From Bacteroidota bacterium (lineage in GTDB: Bacteria > Bacteroidota > Bacteroidia > AKYH767-A > OLB10): a stretch of 64,000 bases of DNA. The position numbers and the translations under genes were made by a program. Below the pieces are notes generated by a model. It ran no database searches and had not been told where the DNA came from. It saw nothing but the letters and a program-made list of their open reading frames with translations. The stretch is from the NCBI GenBank assembly GCA_016709725.1, contig JADJMG010000001.1, positions 310,001 through 374,000 on the forward strand, read 5' to 3'. Positions 29,894 through 40,071 of the stretch are shown here, piece after piece (positions within the stretch are counted from its first letter, which is position 1; the number at the start of each line of letters is the position of its first letter).

Positions 29894-29909
29894 CCGATAG
29901 CTATCGGGA
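29892..29909. repeat. 18-bp perfect palindrome TCCCGATAGCTATCGGGA, copy 2
   Basis: Between tandem copies 1 and 2 the junction reads GGCGTC-T-TTGCGAG. After copy 2 it reads GGCGTC, then CCGATAGCTATCGGGA, then TTGCGAG. The palindrome therefore looks inserted into the repeat. Confidence 0.85.
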
Positions 29910-29990
29910 TTGCGAGAAAAACTCCTTCGTTTAAAAGCCAATGTTCGAATGAAAGCAAATGAAATTCAAATTAATGTTCAAGCCTCTCCC

Positions 29991-30006
29991 TCGCGAGGCT
30001 TCGCGA
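29991..30006. repeat. 16-bp inverted repeat TCGCGAGGCTTCGCGA, copy 1
   Basis: Arms TCGCGA/TCGCGA around GGCT. Further copies are at 31699-31714 (inverted), 52967-52982 and, decayed, 63107-63122. All four lie in gaps. Confidence 0.75.
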
Positions 30007-30096
30007 CCCTCTCTAGAGGAGAGGGAGTAATAAAATAAAATTAGTTATTTGATTGCAACTCAAAAAAAGAAGTTAAAATCAAACTACAAAAAAATT

Positions 30097-31441
30097 CTAT
30101 TTACTATTCAATAGCTCAAGCATTAAATTTTCGACTTCTTCTGAATTCCATTTGGAGTCGATGTTGTCGAGGGCCATCACTTTTTTCATAATTGATTCTT
30201 GGCGTTGACCTTCGCGCAGAGCTTCGCTGTAGCGGATATCGGGAGAGAAAGTAACCATGGTATAAAGTGGAATCCATTTTTCAGGATACTTAGTGCTGAA
30301 CCAGGCTTCAATTTTTTTCTGAAGAAGAAATTCTTTTTGTCCAACCCGATCACGCATTTCAATAAAATTAGCAACTGCTAAATCTGCAATGGCATCACTG
30401 TCGGGTTTACGCGACACTTCAAATTCGTTGAATATCGTTTTCCAATCTTCACCGTGAGCATCCATGAGTTGATCGAGTACAACACAATCTTCAAATCCGC
30501 AATTCATTCCTTGTCCATAGAACGGAACAATGGCATGTGCTGCATCGCCCACCAACAATAATTTATCTTCGTAGCTCCAAGGGAAACAACGGATGATACC
30601 TAATGAACAAGTTGGATTTTCAAAATAATCTGTTTTTAAAGTAGGCATCAAGGGCACAGCATCGGGAAACATTTTAGTGAAGAACGTCATCATTTTTTCC
30701 TCTGTATCGAGTGAATTAAAAGAATTTTCGCCATCAAAAGGAAAATAAAGTGCACGTAAATGACTTATCCATATTCGGCAATGCGATTAGCATGAAAGAA
30801 CCTCGCGGCCAAATATGAAGTGCGGTTGGATCCATAGCGAAATCGCCTTCTGGTGTAGGTGGAATACTTAGTTCCTTATAACCATGTTCAAGGTACTGCT
30901 GCGAATATTGAAACCGATCGGTTGATAATTGTAGTTGCAATCGAGCTGCGGAACCGGCACCATCGGTTGCAAAAAGATAATCGGCATGAACTTCTGTTTT
31001 CTTTTGCGTTTCAAAATTTTCAAAAACTGCATTTCCCTTTTTCAAATCGACGCTGTCGCATTTTTCGTTGAAGAAAATTTCTACACCTTGCTTTTCTGCT
31101 AAATCCATCAACACACAATTTAATCCACCTCTAGAAACGGAATAAATTGCTTGACCTTCCTTTCCATAAGGTTGGTAACTTAGTTGGCTATTGATGTCGT
31201 GCATGATGCGACCTTTCATCGGCAAGGCTACTTTACGAACTTCATCAGCGATTCCTACTTTTTCTAATCCTCTCCAACCTCGATCGCTCAGCGCTAAATT
31301 GATGGAACGTCCTGCGCTAATTCGATTGGTACGTAAGTCGGGGCGACGTTCGTACATAGAAACTTTATATCCGCGTTTTGAAAGGTAGATGGAAAGAAGT
31401 GATCCTACTAATCCGGAGCCGATGAGAGTGAATTTTTTCAT
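30097..31441 (-). CDS. kmo: Kynurenine 3-monooxygenase (one frameshift in the sequence)
   Basis: A flavin monooxygenase that turns L-kynurenine into 3-hydroxykynurenine. Frames 30734-31441 and 30097-30693 join into about 448 residues if one T is restored (the AAAA at 30742-30745 on the plus strand), giving FTCTLFFPFDGENSF. Visible are the FAD Rossmann GSGLVGSLLSIYLSKRGY with YERRPD, RSINLALSDRGW typical of KMO, and the second FAD contact LLVGDAAHAIVPFYGQGMNCGFEDC. Kynureninase is encoded upstream on the same strand, separated by a 308-bp repeat-bearing gap. Confidence 0.92.
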
Positions 31442-31749
31442 AGTGGTGGTAGGAGGTAAAAATAATCATTTTGCGAAGGAAAAGTGGTGTTCTACTTAAA
31501 ATCTTTCTTTAAACTATACTGAACAGGCCGCTGATCTGTTATGATTATTAAGATTTATTATGATCAACCATCGTAAAATCAAGCTGCTAATTTTGAAGGC
31601 GCGGATAAAACGGATTAATCGGATTATCGCGGATCTATACGTAGTAAATTATAAACCTCGAAATTAAACTAGCGCTTGCCTTTCGCAACAGTTTCGCATC
31701 GCGAAGCCTCGCGACGTGTTTATTCGTATTTCGCATCAATGCGATTTTT
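31442..31749. repeat. Non-coding gap with palindrome TCGCGAAGCCTCGCGA
   Basis: The 16-bp inverted repeat (copy 2, inverted) is at 31699-31714. Read on the minus strand, its surroundings (GCGAAATACGAATAAACACG before, TGCGAAA after) match those of the copy at 52967-52982. Near 31600-31640 is a CGGATTAATCGGATTATCGCGG stretch of short repeats. No gene is seen. Confidence 0.65.
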
Positions 31750-33048
31750 TTACAACGCTGTTTTTAATATCTCTCCAAATCGCCATACATCCATAAAGGA
31801 ATTATATAACGGTACCGGAGCTACGCGAATTACGCCTTCAGTTCTTCCTTCTTGATCGGGTTCGCGCCAATCGGAAATTACTCCTTGTGCTGTGAGTTGA
31901 TCAAAAATGGCCTTACCATCTTTCATAAACTTAAGTGAGAGTTGACAGCCTTGCATTTGCTCTTCAAAAGGCGTGATGATGTGCACCCATTCACTTTTAC
32001 CTTTTTCCTTTAACACATCTCGAATGATAAATAGCAAATACGACGTAAGTTCTTTTCCTTTTGCAGTGAGTCGCGACATGCCTGCTTCGTCAAACAACTC
32101 TAAGGATGCACGCAAGGCTGCCATCTCTAAAATAGGTGCGTTGCTTAACTGCCAAGAATCGGCGGTGGGAACGGGAACAAATCGATGTGGCATTTTAAAT
32201 CGTTGATTGGGATCATTGCCCCACCAACCGGCAAAACGAGGTAGGTGCGCATTCTTTGCATGTCGTTCGTGAATGTAGGCCCCTCCTACGGTTCCAGGAC
32301 CACCATTCAAATATTTGTACGAACACCAAGCTGCAAAATCTACATTCCACTCATGCAATTTCAATTCTAAATTTCCGGCGGCGTGTGCTAAATCAAATCC
32401 AGCATAAGCCTCCACTTCATGTGCTGCTTCGGTAATGGCTTTCATATTGAGCACTTGTCCGGTAAAATAATGCACGCCACCAAGCATTACTAACGCTAAG
32501 GCATCACCGCAATCGTTGATGGCTTCAATAATATCTTCATGACGTACTAACTCTTCTCCTTTACGAGGTTGTAATTCGATGAGTGCATCGGCGGCTTCAA
32601 ACCCATGCCATTCCACTTGTGATTGCAAGGCATATCGGTCGGAAGGAAACGCTCCTCCTTCACAAATAATTTTATATCGATCAGCAGTAGGGCGATAAAA
32701 CGAAACCAATAACAAGTGAAGGTTTACGGTAAGGTGATTCATCACTACTACTTCGTGTGGTTGTGCGCCTACTAAGCGAGCCGTGGCATCTCTCAAGAGT
32801 TCATGATAACCAAACCAGCCTGTATGCGGTTTAAAATGACCTTCAACGCCGAGTGTTGCCCAATCTTGCAACTCTTGCAATACATAGTGACTTGTTTGCT
32901 TGGGTTGCAGTCCTAAAGAGTTTCCACAAAAATAGACAGTCTCTTGTCCATGATGCAGCGGAATATGAAAGCGTTGACGAAAAGAAGCCAACTCATCTTG
33001 CTCATCCTTTTGCATCGCCCAAGCGGCCTTATTCTCGAAGTGGTTCAT
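31750..33048 (-). CDS. kynU: Kynureninase
   Basis: A PLP enzyme that cleaves kynurenine or 3-hydroxykynurenine to (3-hydroxy)anthranilate and alanine. The 432-residue length fits the family. The Schiff-base lysine is K245 in WCSYKYLNGGPG; FCGNSLGLQPK (40-50), FPSDRYALQSQ and AGFDLAHAAGN are family signatures. With kmo downstream the pair points to the 3-hydroxyanthranilate branch of tryptophan breakdown, which feeds quinolinate and NAD synthesis. The other steps (dioxygenases) are not in the window. A TAATTTTG -7 element ends 4 nt before the ATG. Confidence 0.95.
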   Translation of the reverse strand: MNHFENKAAWAMQKDEQDELASFRQRFHIPLHHGQETVYFCGNSLGLQPKQTSHYVLQELQDWATLGVEGHFKPHTGWFGYHELLRDATARLVGAQPHEVVVMNHLTVNLHLLLVSFYRPTADRYKIICEGGAFPSDRYALQSQVEWHGFEAADALIELQPRKGEELVRHEDIIEAINDCGDALALVMLGGVHYFTGQVLNMKAITEAAHEVEAYAGFDLAHAAGNLELKLHEWNVDFAAWCSYKYLNGGPGTVGGAYIHERHAKNAHLPRFAGWWGNDPNQRFKMPHRFVPVPTADSWQLSNAPILEMAALRASLELFDEAGMSRLTAKGKELTSYLLFIIRDVLKEKGKSEWVHIITPFEEQMQGCQLSLKFMKDGKAIFDQLTAQGVISDWREPDQEGRTEGVIRVAPVPLYNSFMDVWRFGEILKTAL

Positions 33049-33052
33049 CTTA

Positions 33053-33060
33053 CAAAATTA
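33053..33060 (-). promoter_or_regulatory. -7 element for kynU
   Basis: TAATTTTG on the minus strand is separated by 4 nt from the ATG at 33048, the same spacing as for the MFS and tilS genes. Confidence 0.5.
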
Positions 33061-33111
33061 ATATTATTCCATCAGCGGAGAATAAAAAAACTGGATCATT
33101 TAGATTGAAAC

Positions 33112-33143
33112 AAAAAAGCCTAGAGTTTAAACCCTAGGCTTTT
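33112..33143 (-). terminator. Terminator of the act-cox operon
   Basis: A 12-bp stem (AAAAGCCTAGGG paired with CTCTAGGCTTTT, one mismatch) with a TTTAAA loop and flanking T-runs lies just past the coxA stop and before the kynU promoter. It could work in both directions. Confidence 0.85.
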
Positions 33144-33152
33144 AATAATTTT

Positions 33153-34992
33153 TTAATGTTTATGATCATCGGGCGTATTACTCTCTGGTGTTTCGGAGTA
33201 AGGGACGGTTTGCATGATAAAATCTTCAGGTGCACCGGGCTTACTGTAATCGTAAGGCCAACGATGAACGGTTGGAAGTTCCCCTGGCCAGTTTCCGTGA
33301 AGTTGTTCAACGGGAGCGGTCCACTCGAGGGTATTCGCTTTCCATGGATTCTGAACTGATTTTTTACCTTTGAAAATGCTATAGAAGAAGTTAAATGCGA
33401 AGATCAATTGAGCGAATCCGGCAAGAATTGCAAAAACGGTAATGATCACATTGATATCTACGAATGCGTTGAAAGCTTCATAACCAGTGTTGGCATAATA
33501 ACGACGTGGCACACCACCCAATCCTAAGAAATGCATTGGGAAGAACACTCCATATACTCCGAATAAGGTTAACCAAAAGTGAGCATACCTAATTTACGGT
33601 TCATCATTCGACCATACATTCTCGGGAACCAATGATACACACCGGCAAACATTCCGAAGATAGCAGAAGAACCCATTACGATGTGGAAGTGAGCTACCAC
33701 AAAATACGTATCATGCACATTAATATCGAGCGTTGAATCTCCTAAAATAATTCCAGTTAATCCACCTGTGATAAATGTTGAAACCAATCCCATCGCAAAC
33801 ATCATTTGCGGTGTAAACTGAATATTTCCTTCCATAGTGTCGTTAAATAGTTGAAGACTTTAACAGCGGATGGAATCGCAACCAGAAGTGTTGTAAATAC
33901 GAATACCGAACCAAGGAATGGATTCATACCGGTAATAAACATATGATGACCCCAAACAATAAATGAAAGGAATGCAATCACCAACATCGAACCAATCATG
34001 GCTTTATAACCGAAAATTGGTTTACGAGAATTCACAGAGATAACTTCTGAAGCAAGACCTAATGCAGGAAGTAAAACGATGTATACTTCAGGGTGACCCA
34101 GGAACCAGAATAAATGTTGGAATAAGATGGGCGATCCACCTGCGTAATCCAAGGGTGCACCATCAATAAAGATATCACTTAAGAAGAAACTTGTTCCGAA
34201 GCTACGATCGAAGATTAACAACAACGCTGCTGCTAATAATACTGGGAAAGAAAGCACTCCAAGAATTGCAGTAATGAAGAGCGCCCAAACTGTAAGCGGC
34301 AATTTCGTCATGTTCATTCCTTTCGTACGAAGGTTCAGAACGGTAGTAACGTAATTGATACCACCTAATAACGATGATGCAATGAACAACGCCATGGAAA
34401 TTAACCACAATGTCATTCCTAAACCAGAGCCACCGATGGCTTGCGGTAATGCGCTCAGTGGTGGATAAATTGTCCAACCAGCCGATGCAGGACCTGCTTC
34501 AATGAATAGCGAAGAACACATTACTAAAGTTGAAGCGAAGAAGAACCAGAACGAAAGTGCGTTCAGGAATCCTGAGGCCATATCGCGTGCTCCCACTTGA
34601 AGTGGAATGAGTAAATTGGCAAATGTTCCCGATAATCCACCGGTAAGTACAAAGAAAACCATGATCGTACCATGCAAAGTAACCAATGCTAAATAAAAGC
34701 CGGGATCTAATTTTCCGTCTTTCGCCCATCGGCCTAATACATCTTCCAAGAAAGGGAATTTCACATCTGGCCAAGCCAATTGCAAACGGAAAATCATTGA
34801 CATGGCCATAGCCAAGAATGCCATTACAATTGCAGTTATCAAGAACTGCTTAGAGATCATTTTATGATCTGTAGTAAAAACGTACTTCGCAAAGAAGTTA
34901 TTACTTTCTTCATGTTCGTGATGATGATCATGCCCGTGATGACTGTGGTCATCATGATGAGCTGTCACTTCGTTATGTTGATTCACTTCCAT
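33153..34992 (-). CDS. coxA: Cytochrome c oxidase subunit I (two frameshifts in the sequence)
   Basis: The haem-copper catalytic subunit of the terminal oxidase. It is open in three pieces: 33802-34992, 33569-33835 and 33153-33548. One base is missing at about 33830 (LWK-GNIQF junction) and one C at about 33582 (RKLGMLHFW junction). Restored, it has about 613 residues. The His-rich N-terminus (residues 11-30) is followed by twelve or so membrane helices with GHPEVYIVLLPALG (CuB His and cross-linked Tyr), WGHHMFITG, and HDTYFVVAHFHIVMG carrying the haem ligands. It is the last gene of the act operon. No subunit III gene follows. Confidence 0.95.
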
Positions 34993-35042
34993 TGGTGATT
35001 ATTTTCTCTTTGTAATTTGATTCGTTGAACTATATCGCGAAA

Positions 35043-36083
35043 TTATTTCGCACTTACTATTACTGTAGAGTCTACGGCTGCTTTCGTTGAGTCAGCAACT
35101 GCCGCTGCATTAAGTGATTCACGAGTAAACACTCTTTTTTGTTCTCTCAACCATTTAGTAAACTCATCTTTTTCCAGTACACGCACTGGCATCTTCATAT
35201 TATAATGAGCCACGCCACAAATTTTATTACACAACAAAATGTATTCAAACTTTGGGTCACCCGTAATCTCTTTCATTTTGGACGTAGTGATGGTAGGCTT
35301 AAAATGAAAACGTGTTGTCATTCCAGGAACTGCATTCATCTGTGCACGGAAATGTGGAAGATAAACGGAGTGAATGACATCTCTAGAATTAATTACCAAT
35401 TCAATTTCTTCACCAACGGGCATTACTAATTCAGAAGAAAACTTATCATCAGCAGCATTCGCATCGGAAGAATCTACTCCTAATGGATTTGCATCCGTAA
35501 TATTTCTAAAGAAAGAAGATCCGAGTTTATTATCTTTTCCTGCATATCGTGCGGTGAAATCAAATTGCTTTGCATAAATCTGCACTTTCATTCCTTGCTC
35601 CGATTTCGTCAAATCAGTGATCTTATTCCATTCCATCAATCCCGTTACAATTAATCCAGAAAGAACGATGGTAGGAACTACTGTCCAAATCATTTCCAAC
35701 TTCATGTTATCGTGGAAATAATAAGATCTTCTATTTTTATTGTAGCGATATTTATAAGCAAACCAAAAAAGTAAAATAGATGTAATAAAGAAAGTGACAA
35801 TAAGCACCCACCAGTTAATATCCATGAGTTTATCTACTCCTACACCATGCTCTGATGCTGCCACAGGTAACATTAACGGTCTCCACTTAATAGTGCAATA
35901 CACCATTAACGGCAAACCAATCACCATAAACAGAAGGAATCCGAGGCTATTCCATTTATTTGCTTTTTCCTCTTCTTCTTCGTCGGTTTCTCCAGAAAGC
36001 TCTGCTGCCATTTGGGCAACATTCGCTATTCGGACAAGCACCAGAATACCAAAGACAACTGCTAGGGTTAACAACAAGTTCAT
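35043..36083 (-). CDS. coxB: Cytochrome c oxidase subunit II
   Basis: Accepts electrons from cytochrome c through the binuclear CuA centre. CuA ligands are H238, C285, C289, H293 and M296 (CNKICGVAHYNM). Membrane helices lie at about 1-20, 46-64 and 90-110. There is an unusual acidic insert (GETDEEEEEKANK) between the first two. An insert rich in Asp and Ala precedes the CuA fold. There is no fused cytochrome c domain. It lies 50 nt upstream of coxA and 47 nt downstream of actF, within one operon. Confidence 0.95.
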   Translation of the reverse strand: MNLLLTLAVVFGILVLVRIANVAQMAAELSGETDEEEEEKANKWNSLGFLLFMVIGLPLMVYCTIKWRPLMLPVAASEHGVGVDKLMDINWWVLIVTFFITSILLFWFAYKYRYNKNRRSYYFHDNMKLEMIWTVVPTIVLSGLIVTGLMEWNKITDLTKSEQGMKVQIYAKQFDFTARYAGKDNKLGSSFFRNITDANPLGVDSSDANAADDKFSSELVMPVGEEIELVINSRDVIHSVYLPHFRAQMNAVPGMTTRFHFKPTITTSKMKEITGDPKFEYILLCNKICGVAHYNMKMPVRVLEKDEFTKWLREQKRVFTRESLNAAAVADSTKAAVDSTVIVSAK

Positions 36084-36130
36084 AGCTTTTCGAAATATTT
36101 AATTTAAGTAGATTCTAGATTTAATAATAA

Positions 36131-37423
36131 TTATATAGCATGATGTAAACTTTCTTCCATCATTGGATGATTCTTCACCACCAATGGAGCTTTACTCATG
36201 TAATGTTGTGTGATGTATGCAAATAGACCAATAAAGCCGATGGTGGTTCCTACCTCCATCCAACCAATACTTCCAATTAACAACTCATGATGAGCAGCTG
36301 CTGCGCCATGTGCTGCATGTGCTGCGTCAGCTCCATGTGCGGCAAGTGCATGTGTTGCAGTTACCATTGAACCAGGAACTACCATGATGTAAAAATCTAA
36401 CCAGTGACCCACGAAGATCACAATCGACATAAACATCAACAGAAACTTTTTACGTTTTGCATCACGTGTCATCAAAATTAAAAACGGATCAATGAAGTTA
36501 ATAAAGAATGCTGCCAACCAAATACCACGGTAATGATCTTGACGTAACATGAAATAAGTTACCTCTTCACCAATGTTTGAATACCAGATCAACATAAACT
36601 GAGAGAACCATAAATACGTCCAGAAAATACTGAAGGCAAACATAAATTTACCAATATCGTGTAAGTGATGTTCTGTAACTTCTTCTAAGTATCCACGGTG
36701 TTTTAAATACGCCACGATAAATGCTAATACCGCTAAAGTGGTTACAAACAATCCAGCGAACGTATACCATCCAAACAATGTAGAATACCAATGCGACTCG
36801 ATTGACATGATAAAATCCCATGACATTAAGGATTCTGTGATAGCGAACAATACTAAGAACGCTGCACCTGAACGACGATTTCTCAAATACGCACCTACAC
36901 TATCACTTCCCTCATCCATTTTTAATGAATTCGATCTGAATAAACGCGCGAAGAAACTCCAAATAACAAAGTAAAGAATTACTCTCACCCAAAAGAAACC
37001 CGGGTTCAAGAAGGCGGATTTACCTGCAATAATCTTATCATAATTAGCAGAGTTAGGATCAGTAAGTCCATCACCCATCCAATGATAAATTTGTTGTCCA
37101 CCGAAAGCAATAATGATGATCATTATGATACCAGCAATTGGTAAACTTTGTCCCATAGCTTCAAGAGGGCGATAAATCACCGCGCTCCAACCTACTTCCG
37201 CCACATATTGTAGCGCCAGAAAAAAGGTTGCTCCAAGAGCGAGTGCCATAAAAATAAAATTGCTCCATAATAAGTTGGCCCATGTTTGTTCATGATGTGT
37301 CATAAACTGAGCAGCGATGGAAACAATACCAATCACAATCATAGCGATCGCGTACATCTTATTCTTAGATGTAAAATCGTAAGGTTGAGTGGTTGTAACT
37401 TCGATAGGTCCGTGATGTCCCAT
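36131..37423 (-). CDS. actF: Alternative complex III subunit ActF
   Basis: A 430-residue protein with about ten membrane helices, a distant paralogue of ActC, part of the quinol:cytochrome c oxidoreductase that replaces the bc1 complex. The loop near residues 360-380 is His/Ala-rich (AAHGADAAHAAHGAAAAHH). The position between actE and coxB matches the standard gene order. A close partner role to ActC in the membrane arm is established for the family. Confidence 0.92.
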   Translation of the reverse strand: MGHHGPIEVTTTQPYDFTSKNKMYAIAMIVIGIVSIAAQFMTHHEQTWANLLWSNFIFMALALGATFFLALQYVAEVGWSAVIYRPLEAMGQSLPIAGIIMIIIIAFGGQQIYHWMGDGLTDPNSANYDKIIAGKSAFLNPGFFWVRVILYFVIWSFFARLFRSNSLKMDEGSDSVGAYLRNRRSGAAFLVLFAITESLMSWDFIMSIESHWYSTLFGWYTFAGLFVTTLAVLAFIVAYLKHRGYLEEVTEHHLHDIGKFMFAFSIFWTYLWFSQFMLIWYSNIGEEVTYFMLRQDHYRGIWLAAFFINFIDPFLILMTRDAKRKKFLLMFMSIVIFVGHWLDFYIMVVPGSMVTATHALAAHGADAAHAAHGAAAAHHELLIGSIGWMEVGTTIGFIGLFAYITQHYMSKAPLVVKNHPMMEESLHHAI

Positions 37424-37443
37424 ATATTCTAATTTCTGTTTAA

Positions 37444-38091
37444 TTATTTTGCCATTGCAGTGGCATTCGAAGAGTCTTTAGTTGCTGTTGAATCTGCGCC
37501 TACAGGAGCAGTAGCGTTTCCTTGTAATTGGTGAACATACATGGTGATCTTCCATCTTTCCTCAGGGTTAAGTTGAGAAGCATGTGGCCCCATTAAATTC
37601 ACACCATACGTAATTGTATGAAATATTTTTCCATCGCTGAGATCCTTTACTAGACCTCCACGACTTGAGTTTCCTGCTGAATAGCTTGGTGGAGGAGGGA
37701 ATTTTCCAATCGCCACTAAGTTTCCATCACCTTGACCGGCCTCGCCATGGCAATGGGTACAAAAAATTCCATAGAGACGTTGTCCTTCTGCAAGATTCTC
37801 TGCAGTAAATAGCAATGGATTTTTTACATCTCGACCGGCAGCTTCATAACCTTCAAGTGTTGAAGGATAAGAGAAGAAAGTATAACCTCTCGGAATGGTT
37901 CCTTTAACAGGAGTTTGCATGGTCAAGCTATCCGTAAAGTTCGGATTAGCAGAATAGACTGCATAGGCAGGTGAACGGTACATGTCGGGCATATATTCCG
38001 TTCCTGGATCATTTGCATCTCTACCACAAGAAGTCAAGAGGACAATGGCGAGACATGCAAGCGAAGAAAGGAACACAACTGGCTTATTCAT
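37444..38091 (-). CDS. actE: Alternative complex III subunit ActE, monohaem cytochrome c lipoprotein
   Basis: The ATG at 38091 starts a lipoprotein signal (MNKPVVFLSSLACLAIVLLT then SC) with the lipidated Cys at 22. The frame is open to 38181, but that part overlaps actD. One CTHCH haem motif is at 111-115 and a candidate axial Met lies in NLMGPH. The Ala/Thr/Ser-rich tail is low complexity. The start codon overlaps the actD stop by 8 nt (TATGAATAA), so translation is coupled. It carries electrons within the periplasmic part of the complex. Confidence 0.93.
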   Translation of the reverse strand: MNKPVVFLSSLACLAIVLLTSCGRDANDPGTEYMPDMYRSPAYAVYSANPNFTDSLTMQTPVKGTIPRGYTFFSYPSTLEGYEAAGRDVKNPLLFTAENLAEGQRLYGIFCTHCHGEAGQGDGNLVAIGKFPPPPSYSAGNSSRGGLVKDLSDGKIFHTITYGVNLMGPHASQLNPEERWKITMYVHQLQGNATAPVGADSTATKDSSNATAMAK

Positions 38092-38638
38092 AGCAATGGG
38101 TTCTCTGTTTTTTATTTTTAGTTTCAATAGCACCGGCTGCGCGAAGTTGAGACTCCACATTTGCAATTTCGCTATCATCATTAATTTGCACAGCCATTAC
38201 GAATTGATCGTCGGACATGCGCGGGTGAATTACATGGGGTTCTACACCTGGTAATAATTTACTTCTCAAAAGAAAAGTAATTACCATACCATGTGCAGCA
38301 CATAATACAGTACTTTCAAACGTTACCGGGATGAAGGCTGGTAAGTTTTTGTAGAATGCAAAACTTGGCTTTCCTCCAATATCCATTGGCCAATCGAAGA
38401 TGTTCATGTAACTGGTCATCAGCAATGCTAAACCACAGCCTGTCATTCCAAAAAGGAAACAAGCGATAGAGATACGAGTACGTTCTAATCCCAATACATC
38501 ATCCAATCCGTGAATCGGAAATGGAGAAATCACATCCTTTACTTTCAAACCCTTACTTCTAAGGGCAGGAATTGCATTTAGAACAACTTGATCGTCGTTA
38601 AAAATGCCATAAACGAATTTTTTATTCTTTGCGCTCAT
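38084..38638 (-). CDS. actD: Alternative complex III subunit ActD (DUF3341)
   Basis: A 184-residue DUF3341 protein. A soluble N-terminal part (FNDDQVVLNAIPALRSKGLKV) resembles a ferredoxin-like fold. Two membrane helices follow (about 58-78 and 102-125), then a cytoplasmic tail. It holds the ActC/ActF membrane part together in known structures. It starts by 1-nt overlap with the actC stop (TAATG), so the pair is translationally coupled. Confidence 0.93.
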   Translation of the reverse strand: MSAKNKKFVYGIFNDDQVVLNAIPALRSKGLKVKDVISPFPIHGLDDVLGLERTRISIACFLFGMTGCGLALLMTSYMNIFDWPMDIGGKPSFAFYKNLPAFIPVTFESTVLCAAHGMVITFLLRSKLLPGVEPHVIHPRMSDDQFVMAVQINDDSEIANVESQLRAAGAIETKNKKQRTHCYE

Positions 38639-40035
38639 TAGTGTGTCTCTTGTTTAGCGGTTGCAGCCTGTTTCTTTTTAGCACCTTCTGAAGATGATTT
38701 TACAATCGTTTTCAATTCCGACATTGCAATAACGGGGAATACACGAACGAAAATCAAGAAGCAAGTGAAGAATAATCCGATCGAACCAATGAAAATTCCA
38801 GCTTCCACCCAAGTTGGACTGTACATGGTCCAGCTACTTGGTAAATAATCACGGTGAAGGGAAGTAACGATAATTACAAATCGCTCAAACCACATTCCCA
38901 CGTTAACGAAGATGGAAATGATAAATGTAGCGAATACACTTTCGCGTAATTTCTTTGACCAGAATAACTGTGGCGTGATTACGTTACATGTCATCATACT
39001 CCAATATGCCCACCAGTAAGGACCAGTTGCTCGATTGATGAATGCGTATTGTTCATATTCTACACCTGAGTACCATGCGATGAAAAATTCAGTGATGTAA
39101 GCCACACCTACAATAGAGCCTGTGATCAAGATCACTCGGTTCATCATATCGATGTGGTAGATGGTGATATAATCTTCAAGTGTTAATACTTTACGAACGA
39201 TGATCAAGAGTGTTTGCACCATGGCAAATCCTGAGAAAATCGCACCTGCAACGAAGTACGGTGGGAAGATGGTGGTATGCCAACCAGGAACGATCGACGT
39301 AGCGAAGTCCATGGATACTACGGAGTGAACCGAAAGTACAAGCGGTGTTGAAAGTCCAGCAAGTACGAGCGAAACCTCTTCAAAACGTTGCCAGTTTTTT
39401 GCTGATCCCACCCATCCAAAACTTAAGATGGTATAAATACGCTTGCGCCATTTTGTGTTTGCACGATCACGAATAACAGCAAAGTCAGGAATCAATCCAG
39501 TATACCAGAATGCTAACGATACACTAAAATAAGTAGAGATCGCAAATACGTCCCAAACAAGTGGTGAGTTAAAGTTCACCCATAAAGAACCAAACTGGTT
39601 AGGAAGAGGTAATGGCCAGTAAGCTACCCAAGGACGACCCATGTGAGAAACGATAAAACTTGCGGCACAAATTACCGCGAAGATGGTCATCGCTTCTGCA
39701 GAACGGTTGATTGACAAACGCCATTTCTGACGGAACAATAAAAGGATGGCTGAGATCAAGGTTCCAGCATGACCAATACCTACCCACCAAACGAAGTTAG
39801 TGATATCCCACGCCCAACCTACGGTTTTATTTAAACCCCAAACCCCAAGGCCGGTTCCAACTGTGTACGATACTGCGATCACCCACCACAAAAATGCAGC
39901 TAGTGATACAGAGAAGGCAAGCCACCACCATTTGTTGGCTTTTGATTCCACCGGGCGGCAAACATCTTCTGTGATGTTGTGCCAGGTTTTGTCACCTAGG
40001 ATGAGTGGAGGACGAAGTTCCGATTCTTTATGCAT
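38638..40035 (-). CDS. actC: Alternative complex III subunit ActC (NrfD/PsrC-like quinol-binding)
   Basis: A 465-residue membrane protein with about ten helices of the NrfD/PsrC family that, in complex III-like assemblies, binds and oxidises menaquinol. The N-terminus is soluble and the C-terminal tail is Lys/Ala-rich. Family-like stretches are WVGIGHAGTLISAILLLFRQ and WNSPLVWD-type segments (here NFNSPLVWDVF). It stands 36 nt downstream of actB and overlaps actD by 1 nt. Confidence 0.94.
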   Translation of the reverse strand: MHKESELRPPLILGDKTWHNITEDVCRPVESKANKWWWLAFSVSLAAFLWWVIAVSYTVGTGLGVWGLNKTVGWAWDITNFVWWVGIGHAGTLISAILLLFRQKWRLSINRSAEAMTIFAVICAASFIVSHMGRPWVAYWPLPLPNQFGSLWVNFNSPLVWDVFAISTYFSVSLAFWYTGLIPDFAVIRDRANTKWRKRIYTILSFGWVGSAKNWQRFEEVSLVLAGLSTPLVLSVHSVVSMDFATSIVPGWHTTIFPPYFVAGAIFSGFAMVQTLLIIVRKVLTLEDYITIYHIDMMNRVILITGSIVGVAYITEFFIAWYSGVEYEQYAFINRATGPYWWAYWSMMTCNVITPQLFWSKKLRESVFATFIISIFVNVGMWFERFVIIVTSLHRDYLPSSWTMYSPTWVEAGIFIGSIGLFFTCFLIFVRVFPVIAMSELKTIVKSSSEGAKKKQAATAKQETH

Positions 40036-40071
40036 AAGAGAAGAATACTATACTCGAGATTAATTTCTTTT

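Larger units (their letters stand above)
29550..30096. repeat. Repeat-rich non-coding gap
   Basis: No gene is supported in these 547 bp. The gap holds a 19-nt palindrome CCTGCCTGC-A-GCAGGCAGG (29698-29716), a 44-bp tandem duplication (29805-29848 and 29850-29893, one mismatch), the 18-bp palindrome copy 2 (29892-29909) lying in the repeat junction, and TCGCGAGGCTTCGCGA (29991-30006) inside a CTCTCC/GGAGAGGG text. Confidence 0.75.

Noticed and set aside
38092..38181. N-terminal extension of ActE
   Set aside because: It overlaps actD and would mask a clear lipoprotein signal beginning at 38091.
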